Part shown: piece by piece, positions 50,889-59,969 of the stretch
How the letters are laid out: every line of letters begins with the position of its first letter
Position numbering within the stretch: the stretch's first letter is position 1
Assembly (NCBI GenBank): GCA_012511175.1
Contig: JAAZGO010000028.1
Location: 54,398 to 118,397 of the forward strand
Length of the DNA stretch: 64,000 bases
Direction of reading: 5' to 3'
DNA from: Fastidiosipila sp.
Lineage (GTDB): Bacteria > Bacillota > Clostridia > Saccharofermentanales > DTU023
Translations under genes and position numbers: made by a program
The notes under the pieces: generated by a model
What the model was told of the DNA's origin: nothing
The model's input: the letters and a program-made list of their open reading frames with translations, nothing else
Databases searched by the model: none

Positions 50889-51613
50889 GCCTGCCCTCCC
50901 CGGCGCTCTCCCTTGCGGCCCGGCAGATAAGAGGCAACCAGTTCACTGTTCATGTATTCATCCGTTGTCCCGAAAAAATGGTGGCCATATCCCAAATGCA
51001 AGACATGGGTTGAGTCGCGCGTCACACAGTGGATATCGTGGGAGACCATGACGACGGTCACCCCGCCCTGGTTGAGTTCACGGATCAGGCGGTAGAAATC
51101 GTGGGAAACCACCGGGTCAAGGCCCGCGACCGGTTCATCCAGCAGGAGCAATCCCTCGGCTGCCACCAGGGCCCGGGCAAGGAGGACCCGCTGGCGCTGT
51201 CCTCCCGACAATTCACGGAAGGAACGCTTTGTCAGGTCTTCCAAGGCCAGGCGCCGCATGACCGAACCCGTGGCTTTCCGGTCTTCCCCTGAATAAAAGG
51301 AAATCAGCCTGTGGCGGTTGAGCCGTCCAGACATGACGATTTCCTGCACAGTCGCAGGGAAATCGCGCTGTTCGGGCACCTGTTGCGGCAGATAACCGAT
51401 CCGGTGGAATCGCAGGGCGTCACCCCGTCCGATGACCCCGGACGAAGGTTCTTTCAAGCCAAGCAGGCCAAGCAGGAGTGTGGTCTTTCCTGATCCGTTT
51501 TCGCCGATCACCGCCAGATAATCGCCCTCGTCCAGCGTGAAGGACAAGTCATTGACGACGAGCCGGCGGTCGTAAGCGAAACTGACCCTGTCCAGTGTCA
51601 GCAACCGGCTCAT
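50885..51613 (-). CDS. znuC: Zinc/manganese ABC transporter ATPase (ZnuC/MntB-like)
   Basis: A 242-residue ABC ATPase with Walker A IGENGSGKTTLL, Q-loop YLPQQVPEQRDFP, signature LSGGQRQRVLLARAL and Walker B GLLLLDEPVAGLDP, followed by the switch histidine in VSHD. It overlaps both neighbours by 4 nt, so the three genes form a tight znuA-znuC-znuB operon. It energises import of the metal bound by the lipoprotein. Confidence 0.93.
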   Translation of the reverse strand: MSRLLTLDRVSFAYDRRLVVNDLSFTLDEGDYLAVIGENGSGKTTLLLGLLGLKEPSSGVIGRGDALRFHRIGYLPQQVPEQRDFPATVQEIVMSGRLNRHRLISFYSGEDRKATGSVMRRLALEDLTKRSFRELSGGQRQRVLLARALVAAEGLLLLDEPVAGLDPVVSHDFYRLIRELNQGGVTVVMVSHDIHCVTRDSTHVLHLGYGHHFFGTTDEYMNSELVASYLPGRKGERRGGQA

Positions 51614-52590
51614 TTCGCCAGGCCCCTGCGGAGATTTTCCGCATTCTCTTTCATGAGCGAAAGATAAGTCACCCCTTGCTCAATCTCCTCTCTTGATACG
51701 TTATGAGCGGCGTGGAAAAGCAGCTTCTGGGCACCTGTTTCCGAAACCACCAGATCGGCCAGCTTCTGGTCAGAAAACTCCATGTGAAAAATGAAAGGGA
51801 TTTGTTCCCTTCGCACCTTTTCGATGATGGCCGACACGGTCCGCGGTTTGGGATCCGTCTCTGCCGCGCAGCCGGGAAAAGCTGCCATATAGCCAAGATC
51901 GTAGGCTGTTGTGAAATAGATGAGGGGGAAACGGTCCGCCACAATAATCTCGCGGCGTGGCCCGGCCTGGACAATTTCCCTGAAGGTGTGGTCCAGCGCC
52001 CGTAACTCATCGCCGAAGCGGCTGACATTGGTCCGGTAATCGGCTGCATGGACAGGATCGATGGCACCAAGGCTTTTTGCGATCCCCTCCGCAATCCGGA
52101 GCGCGTTCATGGGATCGGTCCAGATATGCTCATCGTAGTGGTGGATATGAGGACCCGTCTCCTGTTCGGCTTCGCCCTCGAGCACACCTTGGTCCGATTC
52201 TTCAATCAAGGTCACATAATCCATCATGCGGACGGTTCTGGCAGGCTCGATCTCCGCTGCTTCCAGCAGTCGGTCCACCCAGGCATCCGAAGGGCCGCCA
52301 TTGTAAATAAATAAATCGCAATCTTTGATCCGGATCACATCTCTGGGTGACGGTTCGTAGGTATGGCTTTCCGAACCGGGAGGCAGAAGCATGGAAACCT
52401 CCACCTGCTCACCGCCCGCCTGGCGCGCGAAATCGAAGGGAGGAAAGATGGTCGCAATGACATCAAGTTTATCTTTTTCCGGCCCCTTGCCATCTGTCCG
52501 GGAGCAGCCGGCGGAAAGGAGAAAAGCTGCGAGCAGGGTAAAAAACAAAACGGGCAACCACGGATGACGGTTTTTCCTGGCCACGGCCAT
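51610..52590 (-). CDS. znuA: Zinc/manganese-binding lipoprotein (ZnuA/TroA-like)
   Basis: A 326-residue cluster A-I metal-binding lipoprotein. It has a signal with lipobox LSAGC (Cys29) and the first metal His in PPGSESHTYEPSPRD. A short His/acidic loop follows (HIHHYDEHIWTDP), then IFHMEFSDQKLADLV near the C-terminus. The His-containing loop fits zinc binding. It is the first gene of the operon; the 45-nt gap upstream shows no clear Zur site. Confidence 0.92.
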   Translation of the reverse strand: MAVARKNRHPWLPVLFFTLLAAFLLSAGCSRTDGKGPEKDKLDVIATIFPPFDFARQAGGEQVEVSMLLPPGSESHTYEPSPRDVIRIKDCDLFIYNGGPSDAWVDRLLEAAEIEPARTVRMMDYVTLIEESDQGVLEGEAEQETGPHIHHYDEHIWTDPMNALRIAEGIAKSLGAIDPVHAADYRTNVSRFGDELRALDHTFREIVQAGPRREIIVADRFPLIYFTTAYDLGYMAAFPGCAAETDPKPRTVSAIIEKVRREQIPFIFHMEFSDQKLADLVVSETGAQKLLFHAAHNVSREEIEQGVTYLSLMKENAENLRRGLAK

Positions 52591-52635
52591 GACCCTCCCC
52601 CCTTTACGACCTGCTGGATGAAAAAGGTTCCGGAT

Positions 52636-52977
52636 CTAGAATACCATCATGGCTGACCGGTACAAGAGCAGCTCGTTCGTGATGGCAAAAGCGCAAAAAA
52701 TCCCCGCCGTTGCCAGGCGGGAAGCCGCCAGACCCAAAGGCAGTGGATCTGCCCGCCGTTCAACCAGCCTGAAAACGTAGTGGAGCACGATGTCGGCTGC
52801 CAGCCAGCCAGTGGGGATCAGGAAGACTTCCCACCGCGTTCCCTGACGTTCCAGTATGGCCAGGGCATAATAGCGGGCAGCCACATTTTCCGGCATCAGG
52901 AAAAAGAGCGGGAGGGCCGTGAGGAAGGGGGCCAGCGCAAAAAACCAGTAGATAACGTAAATGGTGTCTTTTTTCAT
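52636..52977 (-). CDS. Small integral membrane protein of the lipid-like mini-operon
   Basis: A 113-residue membrane protein with three or four hydrophobic segments (residues about 5-30, 55-75, 88-110) and no motif I can name. It starts at 52977, overlapping the methyltransferase stop by 4 nt, so it is coupled to that gene. The region upstream of the ATG gives only a weak GGTGA site. Its place after a methyltransferase and a long condensing enzyme suggests a role in the product's membrane handling, by position only. Confidence 0.65.
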   Translation of the reverse strand: MKKDTIYVIYWFFALAPFLTALPLFFLMPENVAARYYALAILERQGTRWEVFLIPTGWLAADIVLHYVFRLVERRADPLPLGLAASRLATAGIFCAFAITNELLLYRSAMMVF

Positions 52978-53597
52978 GGTTTCACCGCGCACATGGCGAC
53001 AAAGACACCGTCGCCGTGACCTTCCCGGACTTCCTGGGCAACATTTTCAAAAGTGAAAACCGTTTGCCGGATTTTTACAAGTTCAAAGCCTGCCCTGTCC
53101 AGCTCGGTCAGCATTTCTTTTGTGCCCCTGAAATAAGCGTTCTTATAAAAGGGATCCTGATCACGCTCCTCTTCATAGACAGCTCCCAGGGGGGCGTCAA
53201 TATCGACATGGCCCAGAATCAAATGGCCGTGCGGGGAAAGCACACGGTGGCATTCATTCAAGACCGGAGACAGCTCCTCAAGATAACAGTCGACTGTGAT
53301 CATGAATACAGCGTCAAAGCTTTCGTTTTCGAAGGGCAGGGCTTCCGCGAAACCCTCGACCACTTCAATGCCCCGTGCCCGCGCGTATGCTGCCATGCCC
53401 GAAGACGGCTCGAGGCCCAGCTTGACACCCAGGGCCTGTGCAAAACGCCCTGTCCCGACACCCACCTCGAGGGCATCTTCGAAAGGTGGTGTCACCTGGC
53501 GGACAGCTTCAATCTCAGCTGCCAGAATCAGTGGATTATTCTCATACCAGGCGTCGTATTCGCCGGCTCTTTCATTGAAAAGTCCCGTGCTGTCCAT
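52974..53597 (-). CDS. SAM-dependent methyltransferase
   Basis: A 207-residue class I methyltransferase. Motif I is in DALEVGVGTGRFAQALG, motif II in GFAEALPFENESFDAVFMI and motif IV-like HLILGHVDIDAP. The start at 53597 (MDSTGLFNERAGEYDAWYE) is preferred to a GTG at 53606 because AAGGTGA is well spaced. It lies 10 nt after the long ligase/ACP/oxoamine synthase gene. It may methylate the amine or oxygen of the product of that enzyme. Confidence 0.85.
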   Translation of the reverse strand: MDSTGLFNERAGEYDAWYENNPLILAAEIEAVRQVTPPFEDALEVGVGTGRFAQALGVKLGLEPSSGMAAYARARGIEVVEGFAEALPFENESFDAVFMITVDCYLEELSPVLNECHRVLSPHGHLILGHVDIDAPLGAVYEEERDQDPFYKNAYFRGTKEMLTELDRAGFELVKIRQTVFTFENVAQEVREGHGDGVFVAMCAVKP

Positions 53598-53607
53598 TGA
53601 TTTCACC

Positions 53608-56600
53608 TTAATGTGCCAGAAGGCCCGGATACCGCGATGCCAGCCGGTGGAGCGTGGCCAGCGCCGACAGGATTTGTTCCTCCGTGTGCTCGCTTGTCAT
53701 GCAGAAGCGCAGCCGGGCCTGTCCTCTGGCAACGGCCGGGAAGACGGCCGGCGGAACGATAATTCCTTCATCCTCCAGCTGTTTTGACAGCATGAATGCA
53801 ATCTCGTCCGAGCCGATCATGATGGGCGTGACGGCTGTTTCCTCCGCCAGACAGGTATCAAAGCCATAGCGGTGGGCCTCATCGAGGAAAATTTTGATAT
53901 TGCGGCGCAGACGGTCGACCCGGCTCGAATCACGCTCCATGATTTCGATCCCTTTTAAAACAGCGGCCGCGAGCGGCGGGCTGATTCCAACGGAGAAGAC
54001 AAAGCCGGGAAGATTGTAGCGGAGGTATTCGATCAAATTGCGGCTTCCCGCCAAATAACCTCCGCAGGTTCCAAAACCTTTTGAAAGTGTTCCCATGTGA
54101 ATGTCAATATCTTTGGGATCAATCCCGAAATGTTCATCGACGCCACGTCCTGTCTTTCCCAGCACCAGCATGGAATGGGCCTCATCAACCATGAGAAAAC
54201 AGTCATAGGTTTTTTTGATCCGTACGAATTCGGGCACGGGGGCGACATCTCCATCCATGCTGTAAGCGCCTTCGATAACAATCAGGACTTTTTCGTAGCG
54301 GTCGCGCCGGTTCTTCAGGAGCTGCTCAAGAGCCTGGAAGTCATTGTGCGGGAAGGGGCGGGCGTCTGCCTGCGCCATCCGGATGCCCTCCGTAATGGAG
54401 TTATGGCTCAAAACATCATAGAGAATCAGATCCCGTTCACCGCAAAAATTGCCGACAAAGGTGACATTGGTTGAATGTCCGCCGACCAGGACAAGGGCAT
54501 CTTCTGTTCCCTTCCAGGCAGCCAAGGCCTTTTCGAGATCCTGATGAACTGTCTTTTCCCCGGCAATCAGGCGGCTGCCGCTTGCCGACGTACCGTACTG
54601 TTTCACCGCTTCAATGGCTGCCTGGTTGACCTCGGGGTCACCGGAAAGACCAACGTAGTTGTAGGAGGCAAAATTCAGCATCTTGCGGCCGCCGATATAG
54701 GATACATCCCGCAAGGATGAATCCTGCGCAATGAAGTAGGGATTGCCGAACATCTCAAGAGCCGCCGTCAGCGAATCACGCCTCTCGGCGAAAGCTTTGT
54801 ATTCGGGTGTTTCCTCAAAAGTCTTAATCCGCGTCACCTGGCGGTCAGGCTCGGAGGTATCGGCGGCGCGCCCATCGGCAAATTCACCGTGGATGCGACG
54901 GAATACCAGCGCCGCGATGTCGTTGACCGTCAAGTCGCGGTCGAAAAGGCGTTCATCGATGGCCAGTCCAAATTCCACTTCTGCGTGGGTAAGCAATGAA
55001 ATACTTTGCAGGCTGTCACCGCCCAAATCCTGTGAAAAGTAGGAGGAAGGCTCAACCTGGTCGAAAGGCAGGTCCAGCAGCTCCGCGATCAGTGACTGGA
55101 CGGTCTTTCTCACCTCAAAAAAGGCGGGATCAGCCGCGATCTCAGGCGTGCAGTAAGACGAGGCGCGGATCTCCGTTTCTGACGGCGCTACAGCTTCTGC
55201 TGCCTTTTTCCTGGCTGCAAGCGGGTACTCGGTCAGGGGCCAATCACCGCTGGCTACAGCTTCAGCGACAGGGCCCCGCCTGACTTTGGCAGAAGCGGAA
55301 AGATCGAGCGGTTTTTTCGATACGAAGAACCGTTCGATCTGCTGGTCGAGCGGCATGGTGAGGTTGATTTCCGCAACGGCTTCCGCCAAGACCTCCGGAT
55401 CAGCTCCTTCAACCGGTTCAACCAGCATGGCAATTCTGTCATAGAGGCCCTCCGGAAGTCCAAAAATGACGTATTTTTGCAAGCCGGGAACGGTCGCAAA
55501 AGCCCCCTCCAGTTCATCGGGGTAGAGATTTTCTCCGCTGGCTTTCAGGATAATATCTTTAACCCGGCCGTCCAGGAAAATCCGGTCACCGCAGAAGCGG
55601 CCGATATCACCTGTGTGAAACCACTCCTTCCGGTCCCGGGCATGGAAGATGCCTCCCCGCAGCGTGCCGCAAAAGACAACGTTGGAACGGACTGTCAATT
55701 CGCCGCGTTCGCAGGGATCATCCCTGTCCCTCTGCTCGTCGCCTAGCGGAACCATCCTCAGCGAATCGTCAAAGAGTGGTGCCCCGACGTTTCCATCCAG
55801 CCGGTCTGCCAGCACCTCGGTATTGACAACGGAATAGATGCCGATCTCTGTCATCCCGTATCCATTGACCAGGTAATAGCCAAGGCCATTCAGTATCCGC
55901 AGCGTCTCCGGCAGGATGTAGCCGCCGCCTGAGACGGCAATGTAAAGCTCATTTCCCACAAGCTGCTCTCGGATCATCTGCAGCATGCCCGCAACCGGCA
56001 TGGGCAGATCCACCCCTGCTTCCTGGTAGGACAGCGACAGTTCGATCATTTTGTCAAAATCTTCGGGTGATGTGCCACTCATCTCAACAAAGCGTTTTTT
56101 TACCAGTTGAGCGACCCCATTCCAGACAGCGGGAATGGCAACAAACTGAGTGACCCTGCTCTCCTTGCAGGCCTGGACAATGGCTTCAGGTGATGGTTTC
56201 GCCGGAATCACCATGGTGTTGCCAAAGACCTGCGGGAAGAGGAAGCAGACAATGAAGCCGAAGACGTGGTGCCAGGGAATAAAGGCAACCGCCTTTTCCT
56301 TGACCCCTTCCCGGGCAAAGCGGTCGGTTGACGCAAGCAGTTTTTTCAGGATGCCATACTGCTCGGTGATCCCGATATCATCGTGGACGTAGCAGCGCGA
56401 GATGCCGGTCGTCCCGCTTGTGCACAGGCAGATGTGTCCGCCCCAGCCGTCAAGTTCAGAAGCCGGTGCAGCCAGTTCATTTTTGCCGCCCCGGGCATAG
56501 CGCTGGCGTACACCGGCATCGCGCCAGTCGGGCATCAAGGCCAGGGCCGGGATGACGGGATAGGGCGTCGTCCGCTCAGCTGCCTCGTCAGCGATGAGTG

Positions 56601-57009
56601 CAATGATACCTGTTTCAGCCGCCAGTGTGTCAGTCAATGGATCCGATGCTCTGACATCGATCAGGACAACCGGGTGGCCCGAGGCCATGGCTGCCCAGTA
56701 GCAGATGCCGAATCCGGGGCCGTTTTGCATCTGGATGCCCACCCAACCCCGCCGGCCCGGATCGTCTTTGTCCAGGGATCGCTCTTTTTCCTCGATCGCC
56801 TTTTGCATGCCGCCGGAGCGGAAATAGTCGGTCATCCGTTTGGCAGTCTCATCGATCAGGCCCAGGTATTCATCGTAGGAAATCTCCATCAGGCCATTCG
56901 AAGTATGAATTTCAAAGGCCGTTCCCTGGCCGAGGCGCTCCACCAAGCGGAAGAGTCCCCTGTATCCCGGCACTTCTTCTAATTGCTCAAGATATTCAAA
57001 AAATTTCAT
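53608..57009 (-). CDS. Acyl-AMP ligase / ACP / alpha-oxoamine synthase fusion
   Basis: An 1133-residue trifunctional protein. Residues 1-600 are an AMP-forming acyl ligase (ICLCTSGTTGISR at 193-205, NGYGMTEIG at about 382, HTGDIGRF at about 465). Residues 635-700 are an acyl-carrier domain with phosphopantetheine Ser666 in LGGDSLQS. Residues about 740-1133 are a PLP-dependent alpha-oxoamine synthase like 8-amino-7-oxononanoate or serine palmitoyltransferase, with MGTLSKGFG giving Lys977. The logic is: activate a fatty or other acid, load it on the built-in carrier, condense it with an amino acid by decarboxylation, and release an alpha-amino-ketone. The exact acid and amino acid are unknown. 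GGGAGGATT precedes the ATG. Confidence 0.92.
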   Translation of the reverse strand: MKFFEYLEQLEEVPGYRGLFRLVERLGQGTAFEIHTSNGLMEISYDEYLGLIDETAKRMTDYFRSGGMQKAIEEKERSLDKDDPGRRGWVGIQMQNGPGFGICYWAAMASGHPVVLIDVRASDPLTDTLAAETGIIALIADEAAERTTPYPVIPALALMPDWRDAGVRQRYARGGKNELAAPASELDGWGGHICLCTSGTTGISRCYVHDDIGITEQYGILKKLLASTDRFAREGVKEKAVAFIPWHHVFGFIVCFLFPQVFGNTMVIPAKPSPEAIVQACKESRVTQFVAIPAVWNGVAQLVKKRFVEMSGTSPEDFDKMIELSLSYQEAGVDLPMPVAGMLQMIREQLVGNELYIAVSGGGYILPETLRILNGLGYYLVNGYGMTEIGIYSVVNTEVLADRLDGNVGAPLFDDSLRMVPLGDEQRDRDDPCERGELTVRSNVVFCGTLRGGIFHARDRKEWFHTGDIGRFCGDRIFLDGRVKDIILKASGENLYPDELEGAFATVPGLQKYVIFGLPEGLYDRIAMLVEPVEGADPEVLAEAVAEINLTMPLDQQIERFFVSKKPLDLSASAKVRRGPVAEAVASGDWPLTEYPLAARKKAAEAVAPSETEIRASSYCTPEIAADPAFFEVRKTVQSLIAELLDLPFDQVEPSSYFSQDLGGDSLQSISLLTHAEVEFGLAIDERLFDRDLTVNDIAALVFRRIHGEFADGRAADTSEPDRQVTRIKTFEETPEYKAFAERRDSLTAALEMFGNPYFIAQDSSLRDVSYIGGRKMLNFASYNYVGLSGDPEVNQAAIEAVKQYGTSASGSRLIAGEKTVHQDLEKALAAWKGTEDALVLVGGHSTNVTFVGNFCGERDLILYDVLSHNSITEGIRMAQADARPFPHNDFQALEQLLKNRRDRYEKVLIVIEGAYSMDGDVAPVPEFVRIKKTYDCFLMVDEAHSMLVLGKTGRGVDEHFGIDPKDIDIHMGTLSKGFGTCGGYLAGSRNLIEYLRYNLPGFVFSVGISPPLAAAVLKGIEIMERDSSRVDRLRRNIKIFLDEAHRYGFDTCLAEETAVTPIMIGSDEIAFMLSKQLEDEGIIVPPAVFPAVARGQARLRFCMTSEHTEEQILSALATLHRLASRYPGLLAH

Positions 57010-57281
57010 GCAATCCTCCCTGATAAAGGATCGTGTGGAACAGGCACCCGAAAAGGAGGGCCGTCTCCTCATCATCCCCTCAAAGTAAAGCATAGTATGT
57101 CACTTAAATGTGAGCAAGTTATAAATAAGAGGATTGTCAGCGTCCTGTCGTTCTGGCCAATTATGAGTCCTCACAGGGCTGGTTTACTGCAACTATAGCC
57201 AATTCTTTTCCGATGGTTTCGTCCGGCGTGCTAGACTGTTGGATAGCAGTTTAGGAAAGCGAGACGGAACCGCCTTTTTAA
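57010..57281. other. Divergent intergenic region upstream of the ligase fusion and the thioesterase
   Basis: A 272-nt gap between the leftward ligase fusion and the rightward thioesterase. It holds weak minus-strand promoter-like hexamers (TTGCTC, 17 nt, TATGCT, near 57090-57118). No open reading frame, strong hairpin or repeat was found. Confidence 0.4.
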
Positions 57282-58100
57282 ATGAATACTTCTTGCCACT
57301 CAGTCGAGAGCTACCCGGTCAAGTTCCAGGACTGCGACCCCTCTGGTCGTATCCACCTGCACCGCCTGATGGATTACGCGCAAGACTGTGACGACCGCAA
57401 CTGCCGCCTCCTTGGTGTCGACGGCAAATCCCTTCTCAAGCACAAGGCCTGCTGGATCATGGTGGGATACGCCATCCGTCTCATCGCCGGCCTGCCCGGA
57501 TCCGATGAGATCCTGGTAGTCGACAGCTGGTCGAGAGGGCTTGATGGCATCCGCTTCTATCGCGAGAACAACTATTATCTGGGAAAGCAGGCTGAAGCCA
57601 ATCTGATTGGGATGGCGACATCGGAATGGATCCTGGCAAGCACGGACCGGCACAGGCCGCTGCGCCCGGCTGCCATCCTCGATCCGGACGAATTCAATGC
57701 CCTGAGCGACCCCCGGGTTGCCAACCTGGAAATAATCGAACGGCTCAGCCCACCCGCGAATCCCCCCGCCACTTCCTGCTGCCTTGATTACCGCATCGGT
57801 CTGGGCGACCTGGACTTGAACATTCATCTGCACAACACGCACTACGCGCGGCTTGCCGTCGATGCCGCAGCCAGACTGGTCAAACTGGATCCCCGGCGCC
57901 AGTATCTTCAAATCAGTTCCTTTCACATCCAGTACAATGCGGAAGTCCATTATAACGACCGCTTGATCGTTACTTCCGGATTCGATCCCTGTGATCCGTC
58001 CCTGATCCACATTGCGGGCAGACTCGAAGACGGGGCGGCATCCTCCTTCCTTGCAAGAATGACTTATCGGCTAAACAGTCTCAGCCCTCCCGGTATATGA
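57282..58100 (+). CDS. Acyl-ACP thioesterase-like double hotdog protein
   Basis: A 272-residue protein of the FatA/acyl-ACP thioesterase type. The N-terminal hotdog has KFQDCDPSGRIHLHRLMDYAQDC and WSRGLDGIRFYRENNYYL. The second hotdog has YRIGLGDLDLNIHLHNTHYARL, in which the Asn-His pair is the usual catalytic region. It would release fatty acids from acyl-carrier protein. It is divergent from the ligase/ACP/oxoamine synthase gene and may supply its fatty acid. DUF503 follows 7 nt downstream. Confidence 0.85.
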   Translation: MNTSCHSVESYPVKFQDCDPSGRIHLHRLMDYAQDCDDRNCRLLGVDGKSLLKHKACWIMVGYAIRLIAGLPGSDEILVVDSWSRGLDGIRFYRENNYYLGKQAEANLIGMATSEWILASTDRHRPLRPAAILDPDEFNALSDPRVANLEIIERLSPPANPPATSCCLDYRIGLGDLDLNIHLHNTHYARLAVDAAARLVKLDPRRQYLQISSFHIQYNAEVHYNDRLIVTSGFDPCDPSLIHIAGRLEDGAASSFLARMTYRLNSLSPPGI

Positions 58101-58107
58101 GGTCCCT

Positions 58108-58389
58108 ATGAATGTCCTGATCATCGAAACCATCATCGATTTGCCTTGGTGCCATTCCCTCAAGGATAAGCGCCGGGTCCGCCAGAGCCTGATTGACCGC
58201 CTGGAAAAGCGCCACCGTCTGTCGGTCAAGGAAATTGATTGCCAGGATATGTGGAAGACGCTTTGCCTGGGGATGGCAGCCGTTGTCCTGAGCGAGGGGG
58301 GCGGCCGAACGCTGGAGCAATCGATCCGCACCACCATCGAGGAACACAGCAACGGCGACATCCAAGACTGGAAAGTCGATCTTCTCTAG
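58108..58389 (+). CDS. DUF503 protein (YlxP-like)
   Basis: A 93-residue protein of the DUF503 family: MNVLIIETIIDLPWCHSLKDKRRVRQSL followed by a short alpha/beta fold. In Bacillus-type genomes its gene usually sits in the nusA-infB region; here it follows a thioesterase. Function not established. AGGTCCCT precedes the ATG, only 7 nt after the thioesterase stop. Confidence 0.85.
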   Translation: MNVLIIETIIDLPWCHSLKDKRRVRQSLIDRLEKRHRLSVKEIDCQDMWKTLCLGMAAVVLSEGGGRTLEQSIRTTIEEHSNGDIQDWKVDLL

Positions 58390-58495
58390 GCTTCATTCTT
58401 TGTTACAATGAAGGCGTATTTCCGGTAAGTCTGTCAGTTGACGTATGTGACAGCTAATCCCGGATTCATCTGGCAACTTGTATTCGGAGGTGTTT

Positions 58496-59884
58496 ATGTC
58501 TCAGTCAACCGGAAAACTGGATTATAAGAAGACTGCCTTTCTTGGCTTTGGCTTCCTGGCAAGTTCTCTCGCCTGGAGCATCTACAACAGTCTGGTTCCT
58601 GTACTTTTGGAAGAGCGTTTCCTGCTTTCCACGACGGTTATCGGGACTATCATGACCATTGACAACATTTTCGGCATCATTTTCCAACCTCTGGTTGGCG
58701 CATACAGTGACCGCACCTTCACCCGGTTTGGACGGCGGATGCCCTGGATCATGATAGGCATCCCCCTCTCGGCCATTTTCTTTGCACTCGTTCCCTGGTC
58801 AACCAGCCTGGGTCTGTTCATGGGATTTCTCATCTGCTTCAACTTGATCATGTCCCTGTGGCGGTCACCTGTCATTGCCCTCATGCCTGACTTGACTCCT
58901 CGGCCCCTGCGAAGCAAGGCGAACGGCATCATCAACCTGATGGGCGGCATTGGCAGCATCATCGCCTTCCTCGTCGGAGGCATTCTGGCGAAAATCGACA
59001 GCAGTGGCCGCCTGTCTTTCGGGATGGGTTCCATCGTCATGGTCCTGGCACTGATCTGTCTTTTACTCTTCATCCGTGAGCCTTTGGGCGAAGCGTGGGC
59101 AAGGGCACAACGTGAGACCGTTGGCCGCAGGCTGACAGCCAAAGAATTTGCAAGGACACTCGAAACCGAAGAAGAATCCGAGGACATCAAGGAAAAAGGA
59201 GGGGCGGGCCATAAACTGACCGCCGGTGAAAAGCGAAGCCTGATTTTGATCCTGGCTGCGATATTTTTCTGGTTCTGCGCCTACAACGCCATCGAGACTT
59301 TCTTTACCCTGTACGCGGTCAACGTCTTGAAAGTTGGGGCAGGCACGGCAACTACCATGCTGACGTCCTTCTCACTGACTTTCGTAGCTTTCGCCCTCCC
59401 CGCGGGCCTGATCGCCGGGAAGCGGGGCCGCAAGCGGACCATCGTGACGGGGCTGATTCTCTTGATTGCCTTCATGCTCCCCATGATCTTTATCAATCCG
59501 ATTCTGTCTGCCTTCGGCGTTGACATCGCAAACACGTCAACCCTCATGATCAAGCAGATTGTTGTCATTGCCCTGCTGGCTTCCGCCGGTTTCGGCTGGG
59601 CCTGTGTCAACATCAACTCCCTGCCTATGGTGGTTGAGCTGGCCTCGGTTGACAAGATTGGGCGCTTCACCGGTTATTACTACTTTTTCTCCTTTGGGGC
59701 TTCGATTTTCAGCCCCATCCTGTGGGGAGCCATCCGCGACCTGACCAAAGATTACAACACGCTCTTTATCTACGCAGTCATTTGCTTCATGCTGGCACTC
59801 GCCTCCATGCTCTTCGTCAAGCACGGCGAAGTCCATCAACACACCAAAGAAGTGATGGAGGAGGCTACACTCGACCTCGACTAG
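58496..59884 (+). CDS. MFS transporter, GPH/SLC45-like
   Basis: A 462-residue major facilitator with about twelve hydrophobic helices. LVGAYSDRTFTRFGRRMPW is the MFS loop 2-3 motif (DR..GRR), also found in sugar:cation symporters. The central cytoplasmic loop is charged (about 215-250, TLETEEESEDIKEKG). GGAGGTG lies 4 nt upstream of the ATG. The substrate is unknown. A hairpin terminator follows. Confidence 0.85.
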   Translation: MSQSTGKLDYKKTAFLGFGFLASSLAWSIYNSLVPVLLEERFLLSTTVIGTIMTIDNIFGIIFQPLVGAYSDRTFTRFGRRMPWIMIGIPLSAIFFALVPWSTSLGLFMGFLICFNLIMSLWRSPVIALMPDLTPRPLRSKANGIINLMGGIGSIIAFLVGGILAKIDSSGRLSFGMGSIVMVLALICLLLFIREPLGEAWARAQRETVGRRLTAKEFARTLETEEESEDIKEKGGAGHKLTAGEKRSLILILAAIFFWFCAYNAIETFFTLYAVNVLKVGAGTATTMLTSFSLTFVAFALPAGLIAGKRGRKRTIVTGLILLIAFMLPMIFINPILSAFGVDIANTSTLMIKQIVVIALLASAGFGWACVNINSLPMVVELASVDKIGRFTGYYYFFSFGASIFSPILWGAIRDLTKDYNTLFIYAVICFMLALASMLFVKHGEVHQHTKEVMEEATLDLD

Positions 59885-59919
59885 AAAGCGGGTGCCGAAA
59901 CAGCCTGAGAACAGCCGTA

Positions 59920-59955
59920 AGCGCCGGACAAGAGAGCACTCGTCCGGCGCTTTGC
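59920..59955 (+). terminator. Intrinsic terminator after the MFS gene
   Basis: agcgccggac (59920-59929) and gtccggcgct (59942-59951) pair perfectly over 10 bp with a 12-nt loop, followed by tttg. It separates the transporter gene from the phosphodiesterase gene. Confidence 0.75.
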
Positions 59956-59969
59956 AAAGGGGATATTCG

